This document shows positions 36,270 to 46,313 of a DNA stretch of 64,000 nt, piece after piece; the stretch's first letter is position 1; each line of letters starts with the position of its first letter. The notes under the pieces were generated by a model. It was not told the DNA's origin, did not search any database, and was given only the letters and a program-made list of their open reading frames with translations. A program made the translations under genes and the position numbers. The DNA comes from Allolobophora icterica (lineage: Eukaryota > Annelida > Clitellata > Crassiclitellata > Lumbricidae), in contig OY744604.1 of the NCBI GenBank assembly GCA_963556255.1, positions 74,828,736 through 74,892,735 on the forward strand, written 5' to 3'.

Positions 36270-37700
36270 ATTTCTAAAGTGCTACTCGAAAGCTGAGCGC
36301 AGGGTGCCAGCTTATTTATGAGTGCTACGTCATGTCATGTGGAGGTTCGAGTCTGGTTGCTATAGAGACTAGAGAAGAGGAGGCAAAGATAATCAGATGA
36401 AGATAAAGATAATCAGATGAAGTCGTTGAATAATGACAAGTATGGGAAAAAGAACTGATTAAGTATGGTGGCAGGCTAGAGTTCAAAGTTTTATAAACTA
36501 TGAGCCCCAATTAAACTAATTCTTTGCTGAACAAGAAGCCAATGCAAAGATTGAAGCACATGGGTAATGTGTTGATATTTTGATGTAGTAGTGATGACTC
36601 TAGCCAAAGAGTTGTGCACTCTCTTCAGAGCTTCATGATGTTTTCTTATTGATACCAGTAAGAAGCGAGTTACAGTAATCTAGTCAACAGGAAACCAATG
36701 CATCTGCCATAGATGTCCTTGCAGACATGAACACATAACGCCTAATTTTGCATATGTCATGAATGAACATCTATGATGACTTACAAAAACTGTTTACATG
36801 ACCAGTGATACACATGGTATAAAACTACATATGTCTAAATTACGAGCAGCATCTGTCTGCTCAAAAGTTGAGTCTCCAAGTTTCAATGACTTGAGCCAAT
36901 CAGATATTTTAAGTTACTGCCAAGTAGCAGAAATTCAGTCTTTGATGGGTTAAGGAAGACTTTATTGGCTGCCATCCAAGACTGTACCTCATCAAAGACA
37001 CAGACAACTGCACAGATGAGTCACATGACAGACTGTCAAATGAAATTTAGATTTGAGTATAAAAATTTAGATTTGAGTATAAAACCATATTTGCATGTTC
37101 GAGAGATTAGACCAGTCGAGGGGATTTTGGATGCCTGGATGTCCTCAAACTGCTTATGGTTAAACCCTGCAAAGACCCAGTACATTTGGTTTGGTATGTG
37201 GTCTCTTGCACTCTGACACAGGCGGCTGCTTCCCCCGTTGTCCATGCCTTTGTGGATTCCTGTCTGGCCTATTGTAGCGCCCCTTATGCTGGCCTCCCAA
37301 TTGCCCGCCTTGAGTGCTTGGACCGGGTTTTGCAGCACACCTCATTAGTCACAACCCCAGAATCGGCCAAGTTTCTGTTTATATGCGGCATGTTCTGCAA
37401 GCACAGAACCTTGTGGAAGACCAGATGACAACAATGTACTAAGTGAGTAATTACTATTTAAAGACACTAATTCAGTGCGTGGACCAAGATAAGTACAAAA
37501 CCAATTTAGTGCAGGACCAGAGACACCAAACCAGTGCTGGAGGCGATGAAGAAGAAGATAATGATCTGCAGCATCAAAAGCAGCAGACAAGTCAAGAAGA
37601 ACAAGTGTTGTAACCTTTCCCTCGTCCATTGAGCATATCATGTCATTGTAAACAACAAGAAGTGCAGATTCTGTTGAGTGAAACTTATGATAAGCAGACT
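36270..37700 (-). mobile_element. Degenerate L2-type LINE (RT and C-terminus)
   Basis: On the - strand, 37641-37345 encodes an RT palm segment (VTTLVLLDLSAAFDAADHYL, LPQGSVL). Further along, 36510-36325 encodes GLIVYKTLNSSLPPYL and related C-terminal residues. Frames are broken. A rightward LINE fragment occupies about 36960-37430 in between. Confidence 0.7.
36965..37430 (+). mobile_element. Second LINE RT fragment on the + strand, nested
   Basis: The frame near 37085-37216 reads DAWMSSNCLWLNPAKTQYIW, and 37220-37350 reads VHAFVDSCLAYCSAPYAGLP and ARLECLDRVLQ. These are the post-YADD and thumb blocks of CR1/L2-type RTs. It is opposite in orientation to the surrounding LINE, consistent with insertion into it. 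Confidence 0.65.
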
Positions 37701-37967
37701 GAAAAGGGAATTACCTGCTTTCTGAAACTCTCTCTCTCTCTCTGTGTCATTGGGCTCTGCTCAGTCGCTTGTGTTATTTTGTTCACAACTAAAAACTTCC
37801 TCTTTCAAATTGCTTATCCACCACAGGCTGCCTCTCTGTCTTAGTGGACTGATCTTTTGGATATTGACCTAATTACGGCTTGGTTTTGGTGCGCCATCGA
37901 TTGATACCCTGCACATTAGGCACCAGCACAATAAAAGTTACTAATTACAATTGTAATTAAGTACCAC

Positions 37968-37981
37968 ATAATAATAATAAT

Positions 37982-38060
<79 letters not shown>

Positions 38061-38062
38061 TG
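37968..38062. repeat. (AAT)n microsatellite
   Basis: An uninterrupted AAT/ATA run at the end of the LINE tail copy 37705-37960, a usual place for such tracts. The Ile-rich ORF on the - strand is not a gene. Confidence 0.95.
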
Positions 38063-38334
38063 AATGTGGGACAAACAGGTCCACATAAGTTGTAAATTGA
38101 AGCATATGTCAACTTGGCTCAATTGAAACAAGAACACATATTGACTTCAATGTACCCACCGTCAAAACCTTATGACGGCTACTTCAGTTTTGGAGAGCAT
38201 GCCGCTCTTAAGGAAGAATCCAATGAACCAAAAACAAATTCCAGTAATTAAACTGAGAAGCTCTTACAAATAATGCACTGACTTTCACTCAAAAACATCA
38301 CAAACAGTAATCAGTACAATACAACCTCTCTCTG

Positions 38335-38600
38335 CATCTTCTCATTGACCACTACGTTCTCTGAATCGGCTTGATCTGTTCATTTCCCGGGTGAGGTCTG
38401 CCCTGGCTCAGTTTTGCCATTTTGCTGTCGTGGGCCATCCCTGTGGAACTCCCTGCCCTTCGTACTGCGTGGGACCCTACTTACTGGTTATCTCTTTCTG
38501 TTGTTCACCATTAAAAGTCTTTTCTGTTTCCACAAGGCTCACACACTGAGAGTGCCTCTGAATAAATTCCAAGATACCATACCATACAACTGTATTTAAT
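38335..38600 (+). mobile_element. L2-type LINE C-terminal fragment
   Basis: The stretch RLNRLDLFISRVRSALAQF is followed by GPSLWNSLPFVLR-like residues across two frames and the tail word 'gcctctgaataaattccaag' with (catac)n. It is a short degenerate 3' end. Confidence 0.55.
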
Positions 38601-39009
38601 GTTTGTCTCCTTAAAAAGTTCAGAAGTGCATTCACAACCCACTCACAGAATATCGATGGCACTGAGCAATTGTGAGTGAAAGACTTGCTAAAGATCGAGA
38701 CCAAAGATGCTAAAGTACACAGTGTAATGACCTCCTGAGAGGAAGTTCGAACCGGTACTGTCCATGTTATAAGCTAAACGTTCTAATGAATCGGCTACCA
38801 TGCCCCATATCTTCCTGATTATGGCTTGATTTTCATACCCTATCAGCTGATGACTTGTGCATTAGACACCAGTGCCACAGAAGTTACAAATATCAATGGC
38901 ATGTTTTGCATATAGTTATGTATTTATTTATTATTACGAACATTTTTAACGTGCACAAAGTCACACAGAAATGCGAATCTGAGGCGTGGTTAGTCAATCA
39001 CCAGATGAA

Positions 39010-39960
39010 GAGCAATTAGATATTCATGTGTGTGAAAGCCAGTGAGAAGTAGTGAGTTTTGAGGCGTTTCTTGATAGAGGAAGAAGCGTCGAGCAATAGA
39101 TAAACATTTGTAGTCGGTTCCATGCCTTAGGGGCTGCAACAGGAACTACACCAGAGCCCATGGCAGTGCTACACCTAGGCTCAACCAAAATACCCATAAC
39201 CGAAGATCGCATGGCGAAATGTAAGGAGACTTTTGTAGGAAGGAGTGCACATTGTGAAGGTTTTATAGGTCATAGTTCAAACAGGCCAGTTTAAATTCTG
39301 AATTCTACAACAAGCCAATGCAGCTGATAGACAGGCCCTTAGCCAGTCACCAGTCCACCTGTCCTTTGGACAGGTGACAGTTATTTTAGACTGGCATAAA
39401 TTGTGCATGATTCTCCTCCAGCACCATCCAGCTTCTTCTCTACAGCCACTGCAAGCATTCAGATGACAGTTCTGTAAGGAGAACCAGGTGATATTAGGCA
39501 TAGGAGCATTGCAATCGGACTCGTACAGTGGCAGAACTTCGGACGGTCGCGAATTCATACGCTCACTCCGAATACTTTTGGATGGGCCACTCTTTATTTC
39601 TGGCTAAGGGCCTGGTGCTGGAGCAGAGTTAATGAGTTTGAACGATAATATACATGCAGCACCACGCGAGCCAGAGAATTTTGGATGCGTTGATGCCTGT
39701 TGACTTGAAGGTCTGACATGCCTGCAAACACAGAGTTGTAGGAGGCAAGTGCAGAAAAGAGAACATGCTATGGTCTGTGACATGTTGCTGGTATGATTAG
39801 ACCTTATGTGACGAATTGCCCTGATATGGCAGAAACAAGATTTGCAAAGATTTATTATGTGGGATTGGAATGTGAGATCACTGTCCAAAGTGACCCCAGA
39901 GTTTGGACAGTCTTTGATATCGAAACAACAGTGATAGCAAGGTCAACACTAGAATGAGAA
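39010..39960 (-). mobile_element. CR1/L2-type LINE C-terminal half, degenerate
   Basis: On the - strand, 39940-39604 encodes DIKDCPNSGVTLDSDLTFQS and SCFCHIRAIRHIRSN with later stops, the thumb region of CR1/L2 RTs. At 39212-39024 comes the VAAPKAWNRL-type C-terminal block. The middle (39277-39558) is too worn to read, and this copy has no catalytic core. Confidence 0.6.
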
Positions 39961-40344
39961 AGGAAAGAGTGGAGTCGTCAATGTGAGCCAAAAATTTTTG
40001 TAACTCTAATTGTAACCGAACACTTATATATAGCGCTACTCAGATCAGTGGCCTAATGGCTACAGCATCAACATAAGCAGCGTTGCAACTCGAGAATAGG
40101 CAAATTCGATGGGAGTATTGCTCCATGATGGTACACACGAAGTCCACCTGCAACACCACGTATAAGCCTTGACACGTTTAAAGGTGATGTCCTTGAATAG
40201 GCGCACAGTGGTTTCGTTGTAATTATAAATTTGTGTGGTGTCTTCCATTGCATTGGTGCAGCATAAACAGTGAGAAAACATTCACCACTCTAAAGCATCA
40301 TAGTAGCTCAGTATTGTTTGCTTAATGCAAAACACCATGCTTAC

Positions 40345-40462
40345 CTTCAAATACTGGTCTAAGGTGTCAGATGCAGGCAGCAGGGACAAAGTTTCAGCAT
40401 TGCTCCTTGAATCGCTGATCCAGTGAAAGCAATCGTCGATTGCTTTTGTTGAACATCGTTTC
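40345..40462 (-). CDS. Candidate exon of an unidentified gene
   Basis: On the - strand a 118-base open segment lies between a good acceptor (TTTCTTTCCAAACAG) and a good donor (TTGAAG|GTAAGC). The open frame encodes CSTKAIDDCFHWISDSRSNA, then AETLSLLPASDTLDQYLK. I do not recognise the protein. A second open stretch downstream on the same strand (40281-40060) may be another exon, but its splice sites are less clear. It could be the only non-repeat host gene fragment between 24 and 45 kb, or a chance combination. Confidence 0.35.
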
Positions 40463-40599
40463 CTGTTTGGAAAGAAATGTGTAGGGGGTTTGAGTGATTC
40501 TGTTGACCAGTTATCATTACCTTGCCCAACAATTCTCTCTTGCAATAATAATAACAACAACAATTAGCAACCTCTAAAAGATTAAGAAAAGAGGCAGCC

Positions 40600-41480
40600 A
40601 ATTAGACAATCTAATTTTGCATAAGCAATACATTTGAAAACTTTAGGTAACTACTTTGAAATTGATAATGAAATGAAAGAAGTGATTGAGCAGGGACAGA
40701 GTTTCCAAATTTAGGTCCAACAGACTAATACAATACAATACAGATACATTTGATATATCGCCCTTCTTCTTAAGTTCAGAAGTGCACTTCTGTGTGTGCA
40801 CACGACCATATGACTGCCCCAGTGTAGGCTCGAACCCGTCCTCCCCGCGTTACATGCCACACAAGAAAAGTTCTAGTCCCAGTTAGGAACAAAGAAAAAC
40901 AATCTGGTTACCTACCAGAATAATGGCCAGCCAGGGAAATAAGGACTGATTTTGGGTAATTCGGCTAACATGCAATGTTTTGTAAACACGTTCCAATGTG
41001 AAACAAATCATTTGCTGAAGCCTGTGCAAAGATTGGAATTTACGCATTTATTATCTTAGTTTCACATACCTGACTCAAGCGTGATGGCAGACATAGTTTT
41101 ACGGAATTTGAGTATCTGTAAAAACCGTGGATAAGTTTCTGACGATCCAATGTGTTGCTGAAAATGCCTCGTAACAACGCAAGCACATGTCACATCTTCT
41201 GCGCATGGATGCAGAGTTTAACGACATTTTTATGACAACAAAAGCCGTTGACGAAGGCAGAAATTATTTTCGCATACTGCGCATTTTTATTTTTCTCTGA
41301 TTTCAATTATTTCTTCATCATTTGCGATGCATCAGTTTTAAAAGAAAATGAACAGATCTAATCCGCCATCATCCATCTTGGCTGACTAAGATGTGGGTCA
41401 CAACTTCAAGCCAGTGATGAGGTAAATAAGTAAGGAAGCGAGCAAAAAGATTAATTCAGGAATATAACCGTCGCCTTCGA
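40600..41480. other. No gene recognised
   Basis: Mixed AT-rich sequence. One LINE-tail-like word ('tacaatacaatacagataca') is at 40731, and a half tRNA-type B box ('ggctcgaacccg') is at 40826. Nothing codes convincingly. Confidence 0.4.
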
Positions 41481-41484
41481 CTTC

Positions 41485-41490
41485 TTCTTC

Positions 41491-41565
<75 letters not shown>
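41485..41565. repeat. (TTA)n microsatellite
   Basis: A pure ATT run followed directly by 'gtcttatatagcgctccttc', a copy of the dispersed 'tatagcgcc..ttcaag' repeat also found at 44940, 58780 and 63510. Confidence 0.95.
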
Positions 41566-41566
<1 letters not shown>

Positions 41567-41658
41567 TGAAGTCTTATATAGCGCTCCTTCAAGGTTATCT
41601 ACTCAGGTGCGCTCCCAGTCCAACCACGGTCAAACATCTTAACTAAGTGGATTGTCAT

Positions 41659-41931
41659 AAATCCACTCAAATACCTAAATAACCTATCTAAATGCCGGGT
41701 TTGTTTATGATGAAGCAGCTTCATCCGCACTGGCCACGAATTACAAGTACACTCAAAATAACTTTGTTGTTACTTCTGTTTGAATGGATTGACTGGATTT
41801 CACTCCATGGAACGCTGTTTGGTTGAACTCCAAAGACGTGTACTTGTAATTCGTGGCCAGTGCGGATGAAGCTGCTTCATCATAAACAAACCGGGCATTT
41901 AGATAGGTTATTTAGGTATTTGAGTGGATTT
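41659..41931. repeat. 94-bp near-perfect inverted repeat with 85-bp spacer
   Basis: Bases 41659-41752 are the reverse complement of 41838-41931 with only one swapped base pair (gccggg against gcccgg). It directly follows a 'tatagcgcc' repeat fragment. The high identity suggests a recent inverted duplication or a hairpin-type MITE. No target duplication is evident. Confidence 0.9.
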
Positions 41932-42593
41932 ATTCAGTGCGAAAATCTGTATGGACAAAGCTTCGTCAATCGACTAATCCAAATGTAGTACAATGTGTTG
42001 GTATGGTTCAGTTTTAACTTTTTAAGTCGGATTTGAAATACATGGGAATAGGAAGTATAGGCCTACGCGTCAAAACAGCAACGTTGGACGGAACCTCACT
42101 CATCATCTTAAGAGTTGTCAGAGAATGCACACAGATAATTAGTGCAGGATGGATAGTCTGGGATAGATAGTAAATTTCAGCGGTTACAGAAGTTTTAACA
42201 TATATGCACAGCATGATAACTTAAATATATAGGCCCTACACGTTTTTGATTGAAGGCCCTAATGGTTTGCGGTACGTCAAACTACTATTTGTAATAAACG
42301 AATACTTACTGCCGAACATGTTTAATTAGGCTAGTAAACTGCATCGAACAATGCAGTAGGGCCTACACAACGACCTCTTATATTATAACGGCCTACACCG
42401 CCGTCACTATCAAAGCGTAGGCCTATAACATTCACATCTAGGCCTACATGTTAACGTAAATTAATATCGTAAATACCCCCCCCGCCCCCAGAAATAAAGT
42501 AACATATTAATTTGTTATGTTAAAAATGTTAAAATGCTAAAAAGCCATTTAATGCTTACGGTTTTGTTACACAAAATAAAATATTTCCTTGCT

Positions 42594-43350
42594 TCGGATT
42601 TGAACCTCTGACCGTGAGCTCACACACCGCACAGTTAATCCAATACACCACTGAGGACTCACATGCACAGCATGATAAAGAACTTATATAATCCATAACT
42701 TGTCTCAACGTGCTCCATATCTTATCCTGATACTAAGATGTTTGTGTTCATTAGCCTACTGTTTGTATTGTGTGTACGCTTAATGTTTTTCTATCTGATT
42801 GCGTGTCGATTTAGGCGTTTGCATTTGTAGAGAATTTGTGGTCAAATGTAAAAACCGTAAAAATGGGCATGTCTTTGCAATGTCTGGCTACTGAGAAAGT
42901 TGAGCTTGTAATAATAATTTCCTAAGTTTATTTTAACTTGTAGCCAAAATTGAATAATAGACAAAATGTTTAATTATTTTTTAAAATCATTTTATAACTA
43001 TATGGTCGATATGTAAATATAAGATGTAGCGGTGGTGTAGTGGTGATAGCCGTTGCCTTGTAATCGGAGGGTAGCAGGTTCGAATCCACCTCAAGCCACT
43101 TTGGATTTTAAGTTTGCAAAATATTTAATTAGCCTACATTCTGCAATATTATTTTTTATTAATATTAACAGTTAATATTAACGTTGAAGAAGTATGTTTA
43201 AGGACAAAGTATAATAATAACCTGTTAATATCAACAATTTCAGCATTGTTAAAAAATATTTTAAAAAATATCCATGTTCGGGAATCGAACTGGTTTTTTT
43301 TCTACGAAAGTAGACCTTCGAAACGCGCTAACCACTTGAGCTAAACATGA
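42594..43350. repeat. Cluster of three tRNA-like sequences
   Basis: At 42594-42655 (-) and 43026-43101 (+) there are A-box-like and B-box motifs (GGTTCAAATCC and GGTTCGAATCC). At 43268-43350 (-) a 7-bp acceptor-like stem (CATGTTT with GAACATG) brackets an A-box-like and a TTCGATTCC B-box-like segment with a long internal A-run. None folds into a full cloverleaf, so these are tRNA-derived relics or SINE heads. The rest of the interval is AT-rich and empty. Confidence 0.4.
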
Positions 43351-43479
43351 CAACTCAACGGAACGGTTATTAACAGTCTAATAATCAGCTCTTTACTTGT
43401 GTCAATGCAGCGTCCACCTTTTATATTTTACATATCTAAATATTTATCTGTCTGCCTGACAGTGATCCCATACCTGTCT

Positions 43480-43665
43480 TATTATCTGTGTCGCTGCACA
43501 TCTCGGAAGCTGGACTCGGTCCTCCTGTTGATTAATCTTTGGAAACCCCTCGGATTTGACGAGGCGCTCGAGAATAAGTTGTTGCCCTGCGCTTGGCTTT
43601 CGAGCGGCGCTTTAGACGTTTGGACATTACGATTACGGTGTCTGCGTAGCTGACATGGTGCAAGA
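43480..43665 (+). mobile_element. LINE 3' tail fragment
   Basis: The text 'ttgccctgcgcttggctttc' and 'ggcgctttagacgtttggac', then a short 'attacgattacgg' run, repeats the 3' tail found at 34800-34860 and 5290-5370. Confidence 0.55.
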
Positions 43666-43739
43666 CGACACCGCTAAGCTATAGTTCTGCTATAGTTTTG
43701 CAATTTCAACCGGAGATTTTTGCCTTATATAGCCTAATT

Positions 43740-43895
43740 TTACGGTCAAGTACCGTGAGTACAAGAACCATGAAAGATTTTTGGTGGATTACAGTAGGAA
43801 ACCGTAATTGAATGCCAGTCATCATTTTACGGTTACTAACATTCAAATAATACTGCCAAATACATAAAAAAAACTGCAACTTCTTACAGTGTAGA
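43740..43895. repeat. Probable small DNA-transposon end rich in 'acggt/accgt'
   Basis: The stretch ends in 'cttacagtgtag' and repeats 'ttacggt'/'accgtaa' words. It resembles, in reverse, the text at 12395-12545 (CACTGT start and the same words). No full element can be delimited. Confidence 0.35.
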
Positions 43896-44773
43896 ACAGA
43901 TGTCTTGGCAGCCTGCTAGGCGCCTTCTCAGTTTACAGCTGCCCCTATGGAGTGGAAGGCTGAGTCGACCTATAGAGAGCTTACGGGTATTGAACCGCGA
44001 CTTTCAAGTTCTTAAGTTGTTCGAGTAAGAGTGTTACCATTCATCTATTCCCTCCCCAAAGACGATACCGGAGGAAAGATCGGAGTAAGAATGGGTTTGA
44101 TACGACGAATGGGCTATGATTCATCCAGATATATTATGATGACATATTATACCTTGGTCACTGCATATCATGACCTTGACAAGACTAAACAAACTACAGT
44201 GACTGGCATTATAACGACCACTTAGCAGCCAATGGCTGTTTTCACCTGCATAGAGTTATATTATGTGAATTTTCAAAGTAAAAAGAAATCATCTGTTATT
44301 CACTTTTAATGTTTAATATTGTTATGATCTAGGAAGCACCTATGAGCAGAGTTCTAATACTCATACTGAAGAGGCCATATGCAACAATTCGATGTACAAA
44401 ATAATACAGCAGGCCAAGCAAACAGATAGTAAGGTATGAACATCTTAAAATATTAAATTAGGCCTATTAATTTTTTTATGTAACGCAACTTTTTAAAATT
44501 TATAATATGATGCCTGGTTAAACTGGGCCACATGTAACCTTAGTCTGTTCTTGCAAACACTCATCACAGATAGCATATCCGTGCTTTGAACCTAGCTAAT
44601 AATTTCTGTGTTTAAATGTTGTCCGAGTAAAAACAAAAGCGTCCAAATAACTGTAGGATGTGTACATAAAAAAAATCCAGAAAGTAAGCCTGTGATGCGA
44701 CATTGCACTGATATGCTTATAGTGCACTGAATATGAGAAAACCATAAGTATCTTGAAACATTTTAAGGACAAC

Positions 44774-44901
44774 AGTAGATGAGAAGTAAGAGTTTGGGGG
44801 CAGCATCGTAACTACGTTTAAAACCAGTTTTGACTGGCCTACAACACCCAGTTTTTCTGGTCCCCACCACTCCATTATCTCACTGAATTAAGAGGATGCC
44901 G

Positions 44902-44935
<34 letters not shown>

Positions 44936-45034
44936 AATGAACTTCTATAGCGCCCCTTCAAGAAATCTACTCAGTGGCGCTCCCGACCCAGGCCCGGTCA
45001 AAAAGATCTATACCATCTAGGCTTCAAGAGAGTC
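44774..45034. repeat. Outer inverted repeat flanking the Polinton-like element, left arm
   Basis: This is the near-perfect reverse complement of 58698-58950, differing at a few bases and in the length of the (TATC)n tract. It contains the dispersed 'tatagcgccccttcaagaaa' repeat. It ends 146 bases before the element's own terminal repeat, and the sequence between has no match on the right. It may be an extended part of the element's terminal repeat, or a foldback repeat into which the element integrated. Confidence 0.85.
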
Positions 45035-45180
45035 TGTAGATCCAACGGGCCCTGATAGCGGATCGATTTTTTAGTGTGTGAATTGCGCTACGTATTTTTC
45101 CACCAAAAACCTGCAAGTCGAGCCGCTGTGCTCTAATCTCTTCGTCTATGCTTCCCTGACGCCGCCTAACGAGACTGGTG

Positions 45181-45224
45181 ATTACTAGAGCGCATTTTCA
45201 GTCAGAGCTATTTTTGTTTCAGCT
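45181..45224 (+). repeat. Terminal inverted repeat, left
   Basis: Starts ATTACTAGAGCGCATTTTCA and is perfectly complementary to 58304-58347. Polinton termini usually begin with AG and have a 6-bp target duplication. If the terminus is taken at AGAGCG (45188), the six outer bases are ATTACT on the left and AGTAAT on the right, which are reverse complements and not a direct duplication. Confidence 0.9.
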
Positions 45225-45412
45225 ATTTTTGTGCTCCACCACACAAACCTATACTATCCATCGACACCACAAACTCCAAACAAAGGCCTACAAATCTTGC
45301 ACAAGTACACCACAAACCCGAGAGCCAACCTCCTTCTTCCACCCAACTCCTTTTTCTTCCACCCACACCCACACGATTTTCTTGCCGCCCAATTCTACAT
45401 TGCCAGCATAGA

Positions 45413-45416
<4 letters not shown>

Positions 45417-45484
<68 letters not shown>
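45417..45484. repeat. (TA)n microsatellite
   Basis: A pure TA run just upstream of the Lys/Pro-rich gene. It creates Tyr-Ile runs in overlapping ORFs, which I discard. It may contribute a TATA-like promoter for the gene at 45493. Confidence 0.95.
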
Positions 45485-45485
<1 letters not shown>

Positions 45486-45492
45486 GCCAACA

Positions 45493-46017
45493 ATGGCACA
45501 GCACCAAGCTAGAAACGCGCCAACGAAGCCGCCCAAGACCTGCGTGCTACTATCCAAGGCGCAACCTAGGGCCAAGATCGAGAAACCACTCAAAGTCGAG
45601 AAGCCAACCAGGACCAAGATCGAGAAACCACCCAAAGTCGAGAAACCAACCAGGACCAAGATCGAGAAACCGACGAAGATCGAGAAACTACCCAAAGTCG
45701 AGAAGCCAACCAGGACCAAGAGAGAGAAACCACCCAAAGTCGAGAAGCCGTCCAAGATCGAAAACTCGCCAAAGATCGAGATCGACAAACCACCCAAGAA
45801 CGAGGAACCAACCAGGACAAAAATCGATAAACCACCAAAAACCGAGGCCAAAATCGCCGTCGATATGCCACCGCCCTACACTGTTCTCCCTACAATGGCC
45901 AAAGTATTTGCCAACACTCGCACCAAGCCCACGGTGGTATACAACCAAGAAACCGCGACCAACACCGACGCCGCGCAGGAATTCGCTAGACTTGCCCATA
46001 TTCGGATAAGTTGTTAA
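45493..46017 (+). CDS. Lys/Pro-rich repetitive basic protein (174 aa), unidentified
   Basis: From the ATG at 45493, residues about 25-120 are built from a repeated unit of the type KIEKPPKVEKPTRT (about 13-14 residues, 39-42 bases in the DNA). The unit is followed by a non-repetitive C-terminal third with a Thr/Ala-rich stretch. The repeat is highly basic, with Pro and alternating Glu. By analogy to basic core proteins of adenovirus-like virions it might bind DNA, but that is inference. It is transcribed toward the structural cluster, and its last 32 bases overlap the end of the converging SAP-like gene and run into a 40-bp inverted repeat, so its natural C-terminus may be altered. The repeat is in frame throughout, which favours a real protein. 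Confidence 0.55.
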   Translation: MAQHQARNAPTKPPKTCVLLSKAQPRAKIEKPLKVEKPTRTKIEKPPKVEKPTRTKIEKPTKIEKLPKVEKPTRTKREKPPKVEKPSKIENSPKIEIDKPPKNEEPTRTKIDKPPKTEAKIAVDMPPPYTVLPTMAKVFANTRTKPTVVYNQETATNTDAAQEFARLAHIRISC

Positions 46018-46201
46018 ACTTCCAATCCGATGGACAGAAACGAGACAGTTTCTCGTAAAATTTCGGTTTACCTACCAGGGAGTTGTCCTCGGGAATCAAT
46101 CCTTTCTCGATCAGCAGCTCTACCAATTCCGGTTTGTTGAGATGAGCGACACCTTTAATCTTATTCTCTTTCGCTAACTTGTGTAATTCTGGCAGTTTCA
46201 T
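45986..46201 (-). CDS. Small SAP/Rho-N-like domain protein
   Basis: The protein contains LPELHKLAKENKIKGVAHLN followed by KPELVELLIEKGLIPED, a helix-extended loop-helix pattern typical of SAP/Rho-N DNA-binding domains (two amphipathic helices, Leu/Ala-rich, with a central Gly). A longer frame starts at 46240. I prefer the ATG at 46201 because it sits directly behind TATATAAA, as other genes of the cluster do. The last 16 or so residues come from a 40-bp inverted duplicate of the major capsid gene's 3' end, so the original C-terminus has probably been replaced. It may bind element DNA. Confidence 0.6.
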   Translation of the reverse strand: MKLPELHKLAKENKIKGVAHLNKPELVELLIEKGLIPEDNSLVGKPKFYEKLSRFCPSDWKFNNLSEYGQV

Positions 46202-46313
46202 TTTATATACTACAAGATTGTCTTTAAACATGAAATACATTTTTCATACAGACGTTTAGTACACTACGCTCATTTTCTGTCCATCGGATTGGAAGTTTAA
46301 CAACTTATCCGAA
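46001..46313. repeat. 40-bp perfect inverted repeat around the SAP-like gene
   Basis: Bases 46001-46040 are the exact reverse complement of 46274-46313. The right arm is the 3' coding end of the major capsid gene. The left arm is an inverted copy that now forms the end of both the SAP-like gene and the Lys/Pro-rich gene. The 233 bases between hold the body of the SAP-like gene. Confidence 0.95.

Noticed and set aside
43026..43101. tRNA gene
   Set aside because: A and B boxes are present, but the acceptor and anticodon stems do not pair. Kept only as a tRNA-like relic.
45414..45871. 145-codon - ORF with Gly/Phe/Ser repeats
   Set aside because: Antisense of the Lys/Pro-rich repeat and of the (TA)n tract.
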